Origin: Pseudofabraea citricarpa
Taxonomy: Eukaryota; Ascomycota; Leotiomycetes; Helotiales; Dermateaceae
Direction of reading: 5' to 3'
NCBI GenBank assembly: GCA_029641185.1
Contig: JAPWGK010000034.1
Coordinates: 1-64,000 of the forward strand
Length of the DNA stretch: 64,000 nt
Below are positions 46,390 to 58,080 of the stretch, one piece after another; position 1 is the stretch's first letter; every line of letters starts with the position of its first letter. A program made the translations under genes and the position numbers. The notes beneath the pieces were generated by a model that saw only the letters and a list, made by a program, of their open reading frames with translations, made no database searches and was not told the DNA's origin.

Positions 46390-48057
46390 ATGGATGGTTC
46401 AGCATTTCCGGGGTTACATTTCGAACAATTCTCTAGCTGTACAGTAAGAATCAGTCCATAATATATTAAAGGAAATTTGTGCTATGATTGCTAATCTTTA
46501 GTAGAAACAATGTGTTATTTCGATCCTTGATCAGTTAAACTTGAGTAACACGACAAGTTCAGTTGCTAGCGCAAGACTTTGTGCAGATATTAAATCGATG
46601 CAAAGAATTTACCATTGCTTTCGGATAAACTGCAATTATCTGGAGCAAGCTGGTAAGTCATTTGCTCACTGGGTTTTCTGTTATTGATATGTCAGTCAGA
46701 GTCGTGGTTATTTCAGAAATCAACATGTCTTGATTATCCTCTACTTTCGAAGGTTGACTATCTACGAAGAGTTAAATTTACGTTGACACCACTTGCGGCA
46801 ATTTTTGTAACCCTGAGATGTTACTCTAGAATTAAGATTGTGAAAAGATTTTGGTGGGATGATTGGGTTGTGCTCATGGTAAGTCTATCTATCCATCTAT
46901 TTTAAGAATATAACTGATCTCATAGGCCACTGTAAGTAGTTATGGAATAACTTAGAATTTCGCGAACTTATTTCTGTTGTAGATTCTATTAGTGATATGT
47001 AGTGCTGTTGATATCTGGAGTAAGTACTCGTTGTTCGCATATAGTCTTGCTATTAAGATTATAGTGATCGCGATCGGCTACGGCCTCCATTCTTGGAACG
47101 TCAAAGTCGAAAATATGGAAACAATCATCAAGGTAATTCTGTCTTAATATCAGAATTAAATTACTCACAGTATGATAGATATTTTATGTTATGGAATTAT
47201 GCTATATACTTATTCAAGTGAAATTAAAAGTTTCAATCTTGCTTTTCTACCTGAGATGTTTTCCAGTCGAATGGGTACGAAAGACAACTTGGATATTTAT
47301 CACTTTCATCTTAGCACATGGAATAGTATTTTTCTTCCTAGTCGTTTTCCAGTGTTCTCCAGTTGCTCTCCTATGGGATAAAAGGCTTAGTGGAGAATGT
47401 ATGGCATTTAAAGACATTGTCTTTCCTGGTGCTATTCTTGCAATTATTGAGGATTTAGCAATACTGGCTCTACCAATTCCCTCTCTATCCACTTTGAACG
47501 TTGGAAGAGGCAAAAGAATCTCAATGATAATTATATTTAGCGTTGGAATAGTGTAAGTTTGTCTTCCTTGTTATATTACGTTACTCAACCTCATAGGGCA
47601 TGCATCACAAGTGTAGTCCGACTGAAGACAGTCTTAGACTATGTTGATCAGGGCGATGAATCATGTTAGTATAATGTCATTATTCTCTATGATAGTTAAG
47701 CTAAACATTTCAGGGGATTCTGTTGAACTTCTTTCGTGGTCTGAGATTGAGCTTACAGTGGCTACAATTTGTGTCTGCTTGCCGTCTATCAAGTCAATTC
47801 TCAACCAACACATTCCTCGTTTCTTTAGCAGTGGCCCCGCTGATCAAAACAATAATGCGATGCCAAAACCGGAGAACGAACAGATTAATCCAGCCAAACT
47901 TCTAGCGTCCCGACGGAAAAAACAGACAAATATCACTGACACTTATTGGACTATAAATAACGAAGGGTCTGGTTGGAGAAGTAGCCAGACAGATATGGGA
48001 TCATCTAGAACTGCTGAATTTGATATTCAAGAGAATCAAGAGGAGTCAGAAGTTTGA
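46390..48057 (+). CDS. Pth11-like seven-helix receptor with partial CFEM domain
   Basis: Nine exons fit in frame: 46390-46443, 46505-46652, 46700-46878, a six-base exon 46926-46931, 46983-47019, 47065-47132, 47179-47552, 47597-47664, 47714-48057; 425 residues. The N-terminal 80 residues have CFEM-like spacing with six of the usual eight cysteines (17, 21, 44, 56, 61, 77). Then follows the seven-helix domain of Pth11-related receptors and SAT4-type membrane proteins: YLRRVKFTLTPLAAIFVTLR, the hallmark DDW, GYGLHSWNV, YVMELCYILIQVKLKVSILL, and LSWSEIELTVATICVCLPS before the final helix. The C-terminal 120 residues are a polar cytoplasmic tail. Such receptors sense surface or host cues and signal through G proteins. 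No signal peptide is seen, so a first exon may be missing. Confidence 0.82.
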
Positions 48058-48318
48058 GACTACCTTACTTGTATTTTCATATTACGTTGGAAACCATTGA
48101 GAAGCTTAGGAAGAGCTAGCTCCAGAGGAACTAGACTAAGGAAATGTTTGGGCCGCGGCGGTATCTCTAGCAGCAACCACCTTGCGATAGACCCTGCGAG
48201 TATGTGAAATATATGATTGTGGTACATTGGACCAGGCAACGTCAATTGAAACGTCCCGGGGTGATTGTCAATTGTCCCCCTTAGCTCAGTCCTATTACCA
48301 TCCCCACTCAGGGCCTCT

Positions 48319-50402
48319 CTACTCAAGAGGTCCATAACGCACAGAAGGTACAAAATCGGCATGCACACGATTCCTCATCTCTTCTGGTATCGGAGCCATC
48401 GCCTCAACCCCTTCCAATAAAATAACCTGCTGTCCTGACTGAAGAAATGTTAGCTTGGACATTTACCAGAGCTTTAACTTACAGCAAAATGATGTATCAT
48501 GTGACAGTGCAACATGCTGACTGCTGGGAATGTTATTTCATATCGGATCGCTGTCCATGCCCCATTCCCACCAGACAATCTACAACCATCTCGGAGTGGT
48601 GGGTCAATGAAATTGAAGTAATGACCGGCACCAGCCTCAATAGCTGATTTGACATCTGGCCAAGGAAATCCACCTTCACCATGACCAATAATCCAAGCTT
48701 TGTTGTTGTGCTTATGAAAAGGATGCATTGCATCAATTCCGGCGCCATTCTCAAAGATTATATCAACTACCGAACCGTTTCGAAGACTATTTGAATAATT
48801 TCCATTTGTGGTGGGCCCACGTGATTGCTCATCCCATAGCAGAGGTGGAATCTGTTGACGAAAGGCTTGATGAGCTGCTGCATTCAAAACCCAACTTGCG
48901 TGCCCTCTCATCTCGATGAGAAATTTCAAAGTGGTATTTGTATAGTTTGGCGGTGCTCTGGGTGGGAAAGGTCGAAGTTTATACTCATCCATTGCTCGGC
49001 TAGCTGATAAGATGAGACTCCCATTCAAATGGACTTGCGGATCGGATTTTGGAACTGATCTTGGTCCAATTTTGTTTCCCTATAAGATTTAGACTTGATG
49101 ACAGATTGGGTTCATATAAGTTACCTCGTTTCCATACCGCAAAATTCCCATTCCTTGAATCACCTGTTCAGGTCGAAGTGATGAAAGACGTATTGCGTAA
49201 TCTCCTGGTGTTTGTTCTAGAGGTACTAGGATGCTATACCATATTAGTTCAGTTATGAAGCCTCCATGGATGTCTTACCTGATTCGCTCCCCAAGATTAA
49301 TATTCACAGACTGAACCAGTGTTGGATAGACAAACTCTCCATCAGCTGCAACAACATAGAACGAATGCTGATCAATACTAATTCCACCTTCATGATGTGA
49401 ACCCGAGTGAATGAAGTTAATCCATATCCACTTCTGTCCAGGTTTGGCCACGACAACCTCAAGTTCTGAATCGGTAGCTTCACAGATTGATGGATTTGAA
49501 AATCGTAAGCCTGTCTGCTGAATTCGACAGCCTAGACTATCACGACCTGGTCCACCAGCGGCTTCAATAACAGATTGAGAATGACAAAATGTCCTCCCTT
49601 TTCCATTGAGAGTCATAGTATTTGCGCAATACGGGGCAAATCCTGTATCACGATACTCGATCAATCTCATGTCGAGTGGTTCTTCTCCCCAATCACTGAC
49701 CACAATATGATGTGGATCTTCTTCGGCATCTTTCATGCCTTCGAGATCCTCAATTTTGTCAGAAATCATATTGTATGGCCTGGGTCTCCATGCTGCAGGT
49801 TTGATCCAAATGGGGCCTCTCATTCCCTTGGCATAGGTTAGAATCAAACTCCCTGACCAGCATAGACGACTTACATCGGCAAAAGCAGGGCCAAAATGAC
49901 CATGGTAAAAGTAGCTACCATATTGCTGATTCACAGTAAAACTGTAGGTATAATTATCCCGTGGGTGGATTGAGTACTATATGTTGATTAGTTAACTCTT
50001 TTTATTAGAAGATGACATACTTGTGTGACTCCAGGAACACCATCATTCCAAGGTTGATCTATTTGATAGATACCGTGCCTATGATTATCAGCTGCAGAAT
50101 ATTAAGCTATAGAATAGTAATACCAGTGAAGTGTTGTTTCAATACTTAGTTGATTCTCAACATAAATTTCAAAGGTGTCTCCTTCCTCGGCAACCAGGAC
50201 AGGTCCAGGACTTTGATCATTTATGGCATACATTGGCCTCCCATGGCCATCTTGATCGAATCTTAGTAAACCTAACAATTTTTGTAGAGATTGAACTACC
50301 TCTCGTATCCCATCTTGATGTTATTGTAAAATTGTATCGTCTGATTTCACCATATGCAACTGTAACAAATGTCCAAAAAATAATAAGAAATATGGACGGC
50401 AT
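48319..50402 (-). CDS. Multicopper oxidase (laccase-like), all copper ligands present
   Basis: Eight exons (50402-50300, 50271-50124, 50078-50021, 49976-49875, 49826-49279, 49233-49125, 49079-48483, 48438-48319) give 594 residues with a signal peptide (MPSIFLIIFWTFVTVAYG). All four copper motifs are intact: HWHG (His83, His85), YHGH (His128, His130), HPFHKHN (His475, His478, His480) and HCHMIHH (His547, Cys548, His549, His553). Enzymes of this family oxidise phenols or similar substrates while reducing oxygen to water. Spacing and motif wording (KHNNKAW instead of the HGH of plant and basidiomycete laccases) place it among ascomycete laccase-like or ascorbate-oxidase-like proteins rather than classical laccases. 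It is divergent from a second, altered family member 1.5 kb away. Confidence 0.9.
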
Positions 50403-51945
50403 CTTCAATATTGTATCGCTGTTTTTGAGAGAGAACACATCCAAGTGTGGATTAAAACTGAGGGATAGAACAGACTATCGATAGAAGAATTATTGCTAGT
50501 CATTTCGACTGATTGACTTTCATGTCCAAGTCATGCAGAAGGGTTAACTGTGGCAAAGTTCGCAGAAAGTATGTACCGGCAGATAAGTAACAGGGTGGAC
50601 ATTTAAAGTTCGTCTTAGACCCGGTGATTGTAAACCTCGTTTGCTACTACCTCGAGGAATGTTTCATTTCATGACCGTTCACGTCATAGTGACTCGTATG
50701 AATTTTAAGCGAGCAGAGCTTTTGCCAATCTGGAGCCCAAGAATCTCAGATTGGCAAAGTAAAGAATACTATGGGTGAAATGATTGATTCACTTGCAACA
50801 ATTTTGGTTGACTTAAAGCAAACCTAAATTGCAGTATTTCCAAGATCAGACTCACCGCTGATCTCTTCAATGTGGATTCCATTTCGGACTCGGAGCGGAA
50901 GAAAGGGCTTTAAGAGACAAACACACAGACGGAAACTCAAGGATCTAAACCTTAAATATTAAACTAGAGCCATTTTTGTCCTGCTACGGAGAATGTCCCC
51001 GCTTCTTTGCGCGTAGCAACTTCGGGAATTCCATGGCAAAGATAGAGAAGCATCGGACCGGAATTCAATTTGGGTTCACTAGCAAAGGATCCTTCAACCC
51101 GGTAAGATATAATTCGCTAAGTATACCCTCGAAAAAACGAAGTAGTATCTTACCGCGACCCAGGACCCCAGGACCTGCAACCGGTGAGGCCATGTGATAC
51201 GATACTCATGCATCAAAAGTAAAAGGTCTATTTTGAAGGCTAACAGGAAAGTTTCTCTAAAGTACCAAATGTAGTGTCAGAGTTCATGTGACCTTATGAT
51301 TTAAGCATAAACGCATAATCAAAAGTGACTAAGCTCAAAAGTACTCAATTGCAGCTTCAACTAGAACAACTAGAAACATTTGACGCTGGAAACCTAGAGG
51401 AGTTAAGTTAGTGGATGTGAGGAAAGAAAGTCAACACTTGAAGAGGCAAAAAGTGAAGCCTCGGTTAACAATCATGCTGGGTATGCCGGTGATCATTTTC
51501 TAACAACTTTCTCCCTGAAGATCTTCTCAATTGACCCCAGAGCCTAAGGTGGATACTGAGGGGATCGTTCAGCTGAACTGAAGAAAGATATCACAAGGAC
51601 GGCACTTGTTATCACACCGACCCCGAAGTTCAGAATTACTGATGCCCGACTTATCTCTAGCGATATTCTGGAAGCCCGTAAACATGGGGGTCGGGACGTA
51701 CAAGCAGATTATCGGTTCAGTTTCATGACATGGTCCCCGGATCGTGGAGAACCTTACTTTACCTGACTAGCATCCAGCACGGTCGATAGAGGACTCTTCG
51801 GGGTTATGGTTATCTCGTATCCTCCCCGCAGCTCCACCAAGAAATCTTCAAAGATTTCAGTCGTTCAAGAGTCCTACTCAAGACGATAGACGCAATTATC
51901 AAGAGAAGCCTCTAATTATCTTCAACTGTCGGTGATATACACATC
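50403..51945. promoter_or_regulatory. Divergent promoter region between two multicopper oxidases
   Basis: About 1.5 kb with no gene. The two oxidases are transcribed away from each other from its ends, so shared control is possible. A frame at 50976-51197 is short and unlike any family. Confidence 0.5.
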
Positions 51946-54281
51946 ATGGAACCCGAATGTGTGAAGAGGCCGTCAGCTTTTATCAGAATTGCCGAAAAGG
52001 GGTCCCACACCAATCGTCGTTCAATAACAATTGCTTTATTTGCCATCTGGGCTGCTATCTGGTCCTTCTATAAATTTCATTTCGATATCTGGCAAACACC
52101 ATCATTCAGATCCGAGGTAAAACAGCTTATCAGAAGATATGATTTATCAGTAGGTGTAAGATGGATGAATCCAGGTAAGTTGTTCCAGCTTGGTGCGGGA
52201 AGAAAGGCTACTCACATTACCAGATGGTGGCAGATGGAGACTTATGTTTGTCTGCAACGGCCAGACACCTTGCCCTACGATTGAAGCAGAGGAAGGAGAC
52301 ATTGTTGAACTATCGGTCACCAACGATATCGGAGTACAATCTAGCATTCATTGGTAAGTCAAATGAAGCCCCGCATCCCATCTATGGCTACTAATATAAT
52401 AGGGCTGGAATGAATCACAAGAGGTTGGTCCTTCTTCATCTTTGCTGAATTTGACTGACTCAAGTTAGATTTGGTTATTGGAACGACGGCACTGGTGGAT
52501 TGAATCAAGTGAGTATATTACCGTACAGATTCGAGTTTTGCTTATAAAATCATAGTTCGCAAGTTTACCACGCGGCAATTTCACCACTCAATATGATACA
52601 TCTGGCTCATGGGGTCTCAATTGGTATATTGAACATACTACTGCGACAACAGTTGATGTAAGTAATTCAAACCCATCCAAAACCTGTTTATTGATAGTAG
52701 AAAGGGCGTTTACGGATTAGCATATGTTGCCCCTTCACCTTCAAGACCTCGACCCTACCATCTCATCACGAAAGATATCGCAGAGCAAAAAATGATCAAG
52801 ACAGCCGAAACCGAGATTCGACATCTAGCACTTTGGAACTTAGCTCATCGAACAGTGGATTGGAACTGGCCTTTCGTGCTACAATTCATTATTAGTAAAT
52901 GGTCAGTCAAAGTTTTGCCGCTTTCATCGACTGTCATTAATAATTGGACTTTAGGGAAAGGAAGATCCCAGTGCCGCCATCAAGATTATAGCACCCTGAA
53001 TGGCAAGCCTCTGGATGACAATGGATGCGTAATTATCGACGGGATGGAACCGAGCAAGTGCGAGCCAGGTCAGGCGGATTACGAAGTACGCTCATACAAG
53101 TCATCTATCAATTATAATGCTTACTCAAACAGATAATTGAGACGAAGAACCGAAATTACATAATGCTGAATTTAATAAATGTGGGATTTGAACACGCTTT
53201 GAAAGCCAGCATTGATGGACACTCGATGTGGGTCGTCGCTAACGATGGGGGATTTGTCGAACCTCAAAAAGTTGATGTAAGTCTCCAAGGTGCTTTGTTA
53301 CACAATCAGCTTACCAGATAGGTACTTTATATCTCAAATGGCGCTCGATTCACAGTTCTCGTGCAGCTGGATCAAGTATCCAAAGATTACGCCATCAGGC
53401 TAGCATCAACCAGCAGCATGCAAATGCTACAAGGGTTTGCAATTCTACGATATCCAGTAAATAAATCCCACCTCTCTAATTATCATTGTGCTATCTGACG
53501 CTTTTAGGCACCGCGATACCCTATATTAGGAGAACCAATGCAGATCCCTGAGGCCGGCGAGAGTGAAATCTGCTTGAATCCAGACAGTTCGGTTAAGACA
53601 CATTGCGAGGAGACGGACTCAACAACCTTAGCACCATATCCAAATTCAAAGCCTCCACAGAAGTCTGATGTTACACTGAACTTCGCCACTGGTAGTAGGC
53701 CATCATCGACGGAGCCCCATGTTACAGAGTTCTTCGTCAATGAGAAACCATGGCAGCTTTATCACTCTGCAATGACACCACTTCTCTTGGTTGATGACTA
53801 TTCGAACTTAGAGAAGCCCATTGCTGGTGGTATACCTCTTGGGTCTGTAATAGATTTAATTGTTCAGAATACGATCAACGACACAATCCCAATGTACAAA
53901 CATGGCGCTGCAACATATCTACTGGGGTCAGCAGCAAATGAAAAGTTGTCTTGGGGAAGTGTCGAAGAAGCTGTAAAAGCCGGTTTCAAATTGAATCTGA
54001 GAAACCCCAGCAAAGCCCAGAATCACGATCTCCCACCTAATGGATGGATGATCATTAGATGGACGGTTGACGTCCCTGGTGCAACCATGTTTCATTCCGG
54101 GAGGTTTAGATATTTTGCAGTAAGTCCTTGTCCCATTGGTAAATTTTGTCTAACAAGATTATAGTTGGGTATGGCGGCACCAATTCTTGAGGGTATCACC
54201 TCTCCCATGAAAACTCCAGATTATGTCAAGAAAAGACCCCATGTTGAGTTTGAGCCGAAGAATGATGGAGTCTTTGGTTGA
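51946..54281 (+). CDS. Multicopper oxidase-like protein lacking most copper ligands (likely pseudoenzyme)
   Basis: Ten exons (51946-52174, 52224-52353, 52403-52423, 52469-52508, 52556-52657, 52705-53085, 53133-53276, 53322-53456, 53508-54119, 54165-54281) join in frame to 636 residues. The three cupredoxin domains align well with the neighbour, but the ligand motifs are broken: HWHG is HWAG (119-122), HxH is IEH (165-167), HPxHxH is IPMYKH (521-526), and HCHxxxH is HSG...Y (590-596). Four of ten histidines remain and the type 1 cysteine is Ser591, so electron transfer is not expected. There is no signal peptide; instead residues about 28-44 (SITIALFAIWAAIWSFY) look like a membrane anchor. The frame is open across nine introns, which argues that it is maintained and not a dying copy. 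Confidence 0.8.
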
Positions 54282-55012
54282 AAAGTGGATGATGTGGGTT
54301 GATCTTGAAATAAGAGATTTAAAAGAACAGTTTTGTATAAAGGTTATATTACTCATAGGCCCGGATTGGGGATTCAAGTAATAAGTATTAATCGAAAATC
54401 ATTGCGAATTATGCTTACTGATGATACGTTTATCCTATCTCTATTCAATTGAATTTGATATGCTAAGTATTTACCCAATATCTATAATAATCAAGTGGCT
54501 ACAAAGGAGTCTACTATAAAGTAAATTGATTTTGTTTCCAATTCTATGAGATTGGATCTAGATACATTACGTTGTGCCCATTTTAAAATAAGTACTACGT
54601 ATATTTTGATGTTTCCATCATAATGCACAAAAGATAATGAAATAAGTTGAAACTCTCAAATTCCCTCACTGCCCAACCCATTCTTTGTCGCCACTTTTGC
54701 GGTAAAGGCTTAATGAAATCATTAAACGCCTTATCAAGTGTCATACCCATCCACCAGATATTCCGAACCTTCCTTAACAACATAAAGGTAACATCCAACA
54801 ATTGTCAGAGCTCGAGGATCATTGACAGCGACAAAACCCACGGACCGTATGCTTTGCTATGCAAATAAAAAACAGGTATTCAGTTGCCGCTGATAGTATC
54901 GCGCTCCCGTGCACAATAAATTTCGGGAATCGCAATATTTAAAAAGTCTAGGCACCACCAGTGGCAAAGGACCGAGAGCGAGTATCATCTCCCGTTCCAG
55001 CCTCGTGTTACT
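54282..55012. other. Intergenic, no gene seen
   Basis: The 3' sides of two convergent genes meet here. AT-rich, with no frame resembling a protein family. Confidence 0.5.
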
Positions 55013-55459
55013 CTAGTCGTCTTGAGACTCTTCATCCTGAGACTTCTTCTCGGCAGTACCAGCGCCAGCGCCACCAACCTTATACCATGGACCATGAAGC
55101 GCTCCCGCGCCCACACCAACCAGCAATCCAACTCCCGTAGTAGGAATTGCCGCGATACCACCCACCAAAGCACCCACTGCAGTTCCTACACCCATGCCGA
55201 CACTTGCTCCAATACCGGCGCCCTGCCAAGCACCACTTTGCATCCGTTTTACAATCTTCAATTCGTGTTCGGCTTTCTTCTCATGTTGTGCGGCTTCTTC
55301 CAGAGCTTTCTTCTTCTCTTCCGGAGATTCGGTTTCTTCGGCACGTGCTCGTGCTTGTAATGCTGCTTCTTGTGCTGAAGTAGCAGACTTTATGTGCTCG
55401 TTAACTTCAGCTATGATTTTTTCCTCGGTGGTTTTGGGGGCTTCTGAAATGTCGGACAT
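55013..55459 (-). CDS. Small glycine-zipper protein
   Basis: Single exon of 148 residues from the ATG at 55459. Residues 1-75 are a charged, Ala/Glu/Lys-rich helix that probably forms a coiled coil (repeated EE, KKALEEA, HEKKAEHEL). Residues about 77-128 are a glycine zipper with many GxxxG steps (GAGIGASVGMGVGTAVGALV and GVGLLVGVGAGAL), typical of membrane-inserting or oligomerising segments. The tail EKKSQDEESQDD is acidic. Similar small fungal proteins of unknown role are common, some tied to stress; I do not assign a function. Confidence 0.75.
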   Translation of the reverse strand: MSDISEAPKTTEEKIIAEVNEHIKSATSAQEAALQARARAEETESPEEKKKALEEAAQHEKKAEHELKIVKRMQSGAWQGAGIGASVGMGVGTAVGALVGGIAAIPTTGVGLLVGVGAGALHGPWYKVGGAGAGTAEKKSQDEESQDD

Positions 55460-55671
55460 TTGGACGTGGAATAATTTATACTGACAAGAAAAATAAATGG
55501 ACTTGTACACTGTTAAGTCTTCGTTGATTTTAAGTTAGTTGCCACCTATGACGTCGTGTTATGAAGCTATATTATGCGTAAAGACGCCTTAAGCGAAGCT
55601 ACTGAAGAAGAAATCAAGTATTCAATATTACGTTTTCATTATCGAATCAATTACAAGAAGTAAATCTAACC

Positions 55672-57595
55672 TCAAACTTTATGTTCTCCAATCGAATTAG
55701 TCTCGCCAACAATTTTCTGATCTCTTTGGTGAAGAGTCGTTGCCACCTGACCAGTCATTTTCTCGTCGACATTCGGGGACCAGAAAGACTAAAATCAAAT
55801 TAGCCATCGTAACATAAAACCAAGGAGAGGAGAAATTACGATAAAGATAGCCAAACCGGAAAATGCAAGAGTTGTATAAAACACTGTTGAGTACGCATGA
55901 GCATTCGCTTCCTTGTAAGCTCTTGCGCCCACCGTAGCAATGTCGACCGTTAACCCTGGTACTGCAGTGAAATCCCCAGTGGCAAACCCTCCCATAAAAG
56001 CCGGCACAGCAGAAGGATCAAGGCCAGCTTGAATAATGGCTGGTGGTACCTCGGCTGGAATAGTTTGACCCAGACGGTTCGTCAACACAGCGACATAGAC
56101 GGAAGAGCAGACTGTAGAAATAGCACTACGCATAGACCCAGCCATTCCAACGGCAGTTCCAATCTCTTGCTGGTCCTCGACTTCTATTCCTGCGTTAGCG
56201 AGACAGACACTTTCGTTCCAGCCAATTGCAAAACAACCGAGGGACATGAGAACGATAGCTCGGTCTTTCGTATCTGGAGTACAAGATGCCATCGCGCCAA
56301 GTAGGGCACCTCCGATTGTAAGAACGACTATACATTGAATCTTGGTTTTTCCGATGGGGACAGCCAGAACACCACCAACGATTTGTCCGACTACGATGAG
56401 TGTTCCAGATATACAATTCAGCCATCCTGCGTACATAGAAGCACCACCGTCGTCAGTGTAGAGCACTGCAACCATGGATGGCCAGATAATTGCCATTGCA
56501 TAATAGACACTATCGAAGTTAGTAAGAATAGACTTTCATTGAGGAAACATACCTTGCTCCCAGAGCCAACAGAAGACAAGATGCCACCCACTCAATATTC
56601 TTGAAAAGATGCATTGGTACAACAGGTTCTTTCAAGGGCACAAATATTTCATACAAGAAGAAAGTGATCAAAGCCACAGAACCAGTAACGATGGTTCCGA
56701 TAACATGACCAGATTTCCATGGATAGAGAGATCCACCCCAACTCAGACCCATGACAAATAATAAGAGGCCAGCGGTAAAGAGGAGACATCCGACAAAGTC
56801 GAAGTCTTTGAATTGTTGCATCTTACTTCTATTTCTGTACTTCATGTTGAAGGTAGGTGGGTGATAGAATAGAAAGTAAAGGACACCACTCAGAGAATTG
56901 ATGATTATCATCAAATAATAACACCATCTCCAACCACTTGCTGTATAGAGGATAAAAGCCTTGGAAACTGCTGGGCCAAGTCCAGAAATCGGAATTGTCC
57001 ATAGATAAAGCCAAGCATTTGTGATGAAACGATATTTCATAGGAACAAGCTCATTGGACACGAAGGAGAAAGATAATTGTGTCGATGCGGCAAGGCCAAT
57101 TAGTGTCGTTGCACCGATGAGTGCCGGTATTGACTGGGCAGTTGCGGCAACGATATTTCCAACAAGGGCAAGGATGGAACCACAAATGAAAAACCATCTT
57201 CGACTGCGAAAGTTAATAAATGCTGAGATAGCTCAAGGAATTACTCACCCAAACAAATCACTCAAACGACCAACAAGCAACAATCCAACAGCGAGAGTGA
57301 GTGTATAGACCAAAGCAACCCAGGTCAAATTAGCATCAGGGCCAATATCTGCGTTGATAATACCAAGGTTGGGTGCTGCAAGAGCAAATCCTCCTACACC
57401 AGCGGCAAGACCAAGTCCAGTTGCAAACATGGTTCCTAAAAAGAACGAGCTGCGAAAGTAACCTTTAGGAAGGCTGCTTTCTTCGGTTTGAAATCCTCGC
57501 AGGACATCTTCGTATACAGGTTTCTCGGATATGGTAGGTGTAAAGTCGATATTTTCTCTTTCGGAAACATTGTAGTCTTTTGAGCGATTAGCCAT
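55672..57595 (-). CDS. MFS transporter, TRI12 / siderophore-type efflux family
   Basis: Four exons (57595-57249, 57203-56553, 56509-55840, 55788-55672) give 594 residues from the ATG at 57595. The last exon supplies the C-terminal tail, which starts SFWSPNVDEKMTGQVATTL. Features of the fungal TRI12 group are a long N-terminal tail, LTWVALVYTLTLAVGLLLVG, GRLSDLFGRRWFFICG, and NELVPMKYRF in the middle helices. Members export toxins or carry siderophores; substrate not predictable. It is a single gene with no biosynthetic enzyme beside it apart from an alcohol dehydrogenase on the same strand. Confidence 0.85.
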
Positions 57596-58080
57596 TGTTC
57601 GATTGGTTTTAAAGTGTAGGGTGTCGGAATCAATCAAAGGTTAATCCTCTGAGGAACCTGCCTTATGTCCCGTATATTTATATAGAATGAAATCTAAGGA
57701 GCTACCGAATGCCCATACTTCATGCCACACTTGGTAGTCATTCCATCAGACCGTGAGTGTCTAGATGTTCTGGGCTTGAAAGATTTCGGGAAATACTTAA
57801 CCGATTCGAATAGGCGACGCCATGCACGAACCAGCCTGGCTGTCTGCCCCAAGAAGCGGGGTTGTGGGGTAGTGGAAATCTCTTCCTTGTGTCTTGGGAC
57901 TGGCCTGATAAATGATAACCAGGGGTATGTGATAGATTGGTCCCATCCAATGGCACCATTACTTGGAAGTAAGCGGATTCACGGATTCACGGATTCACTT
58001 GAATTCATAAGAGAAGGGAATTTCAATCAAATGGCATTAATATTCGTAGCAATGTTGTACTCATAATGATTTGCAAACGC
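57596..58080. other. Intergenic / promoter of the TRI12-type gene
   Basis: No gene. A threefold ggattcac step lies near 57973-57996. Confidence 0.5.

Noticed and set aside
53504..53740. Minus-strand frame inside the second oxidase gene
   Set aside because: It is the shadow of exon 9 of that gene, which has clear cupredoxin-domain features on the plus strand.
55795..55840. Stop codon after MLRWLI as the end of the TRI12-type transporter
   Set aside because: A standard intron from 55839 to 55789 leads to an extra exon whose tail starts with the DEKMTGQ-like stretch expected of the family.
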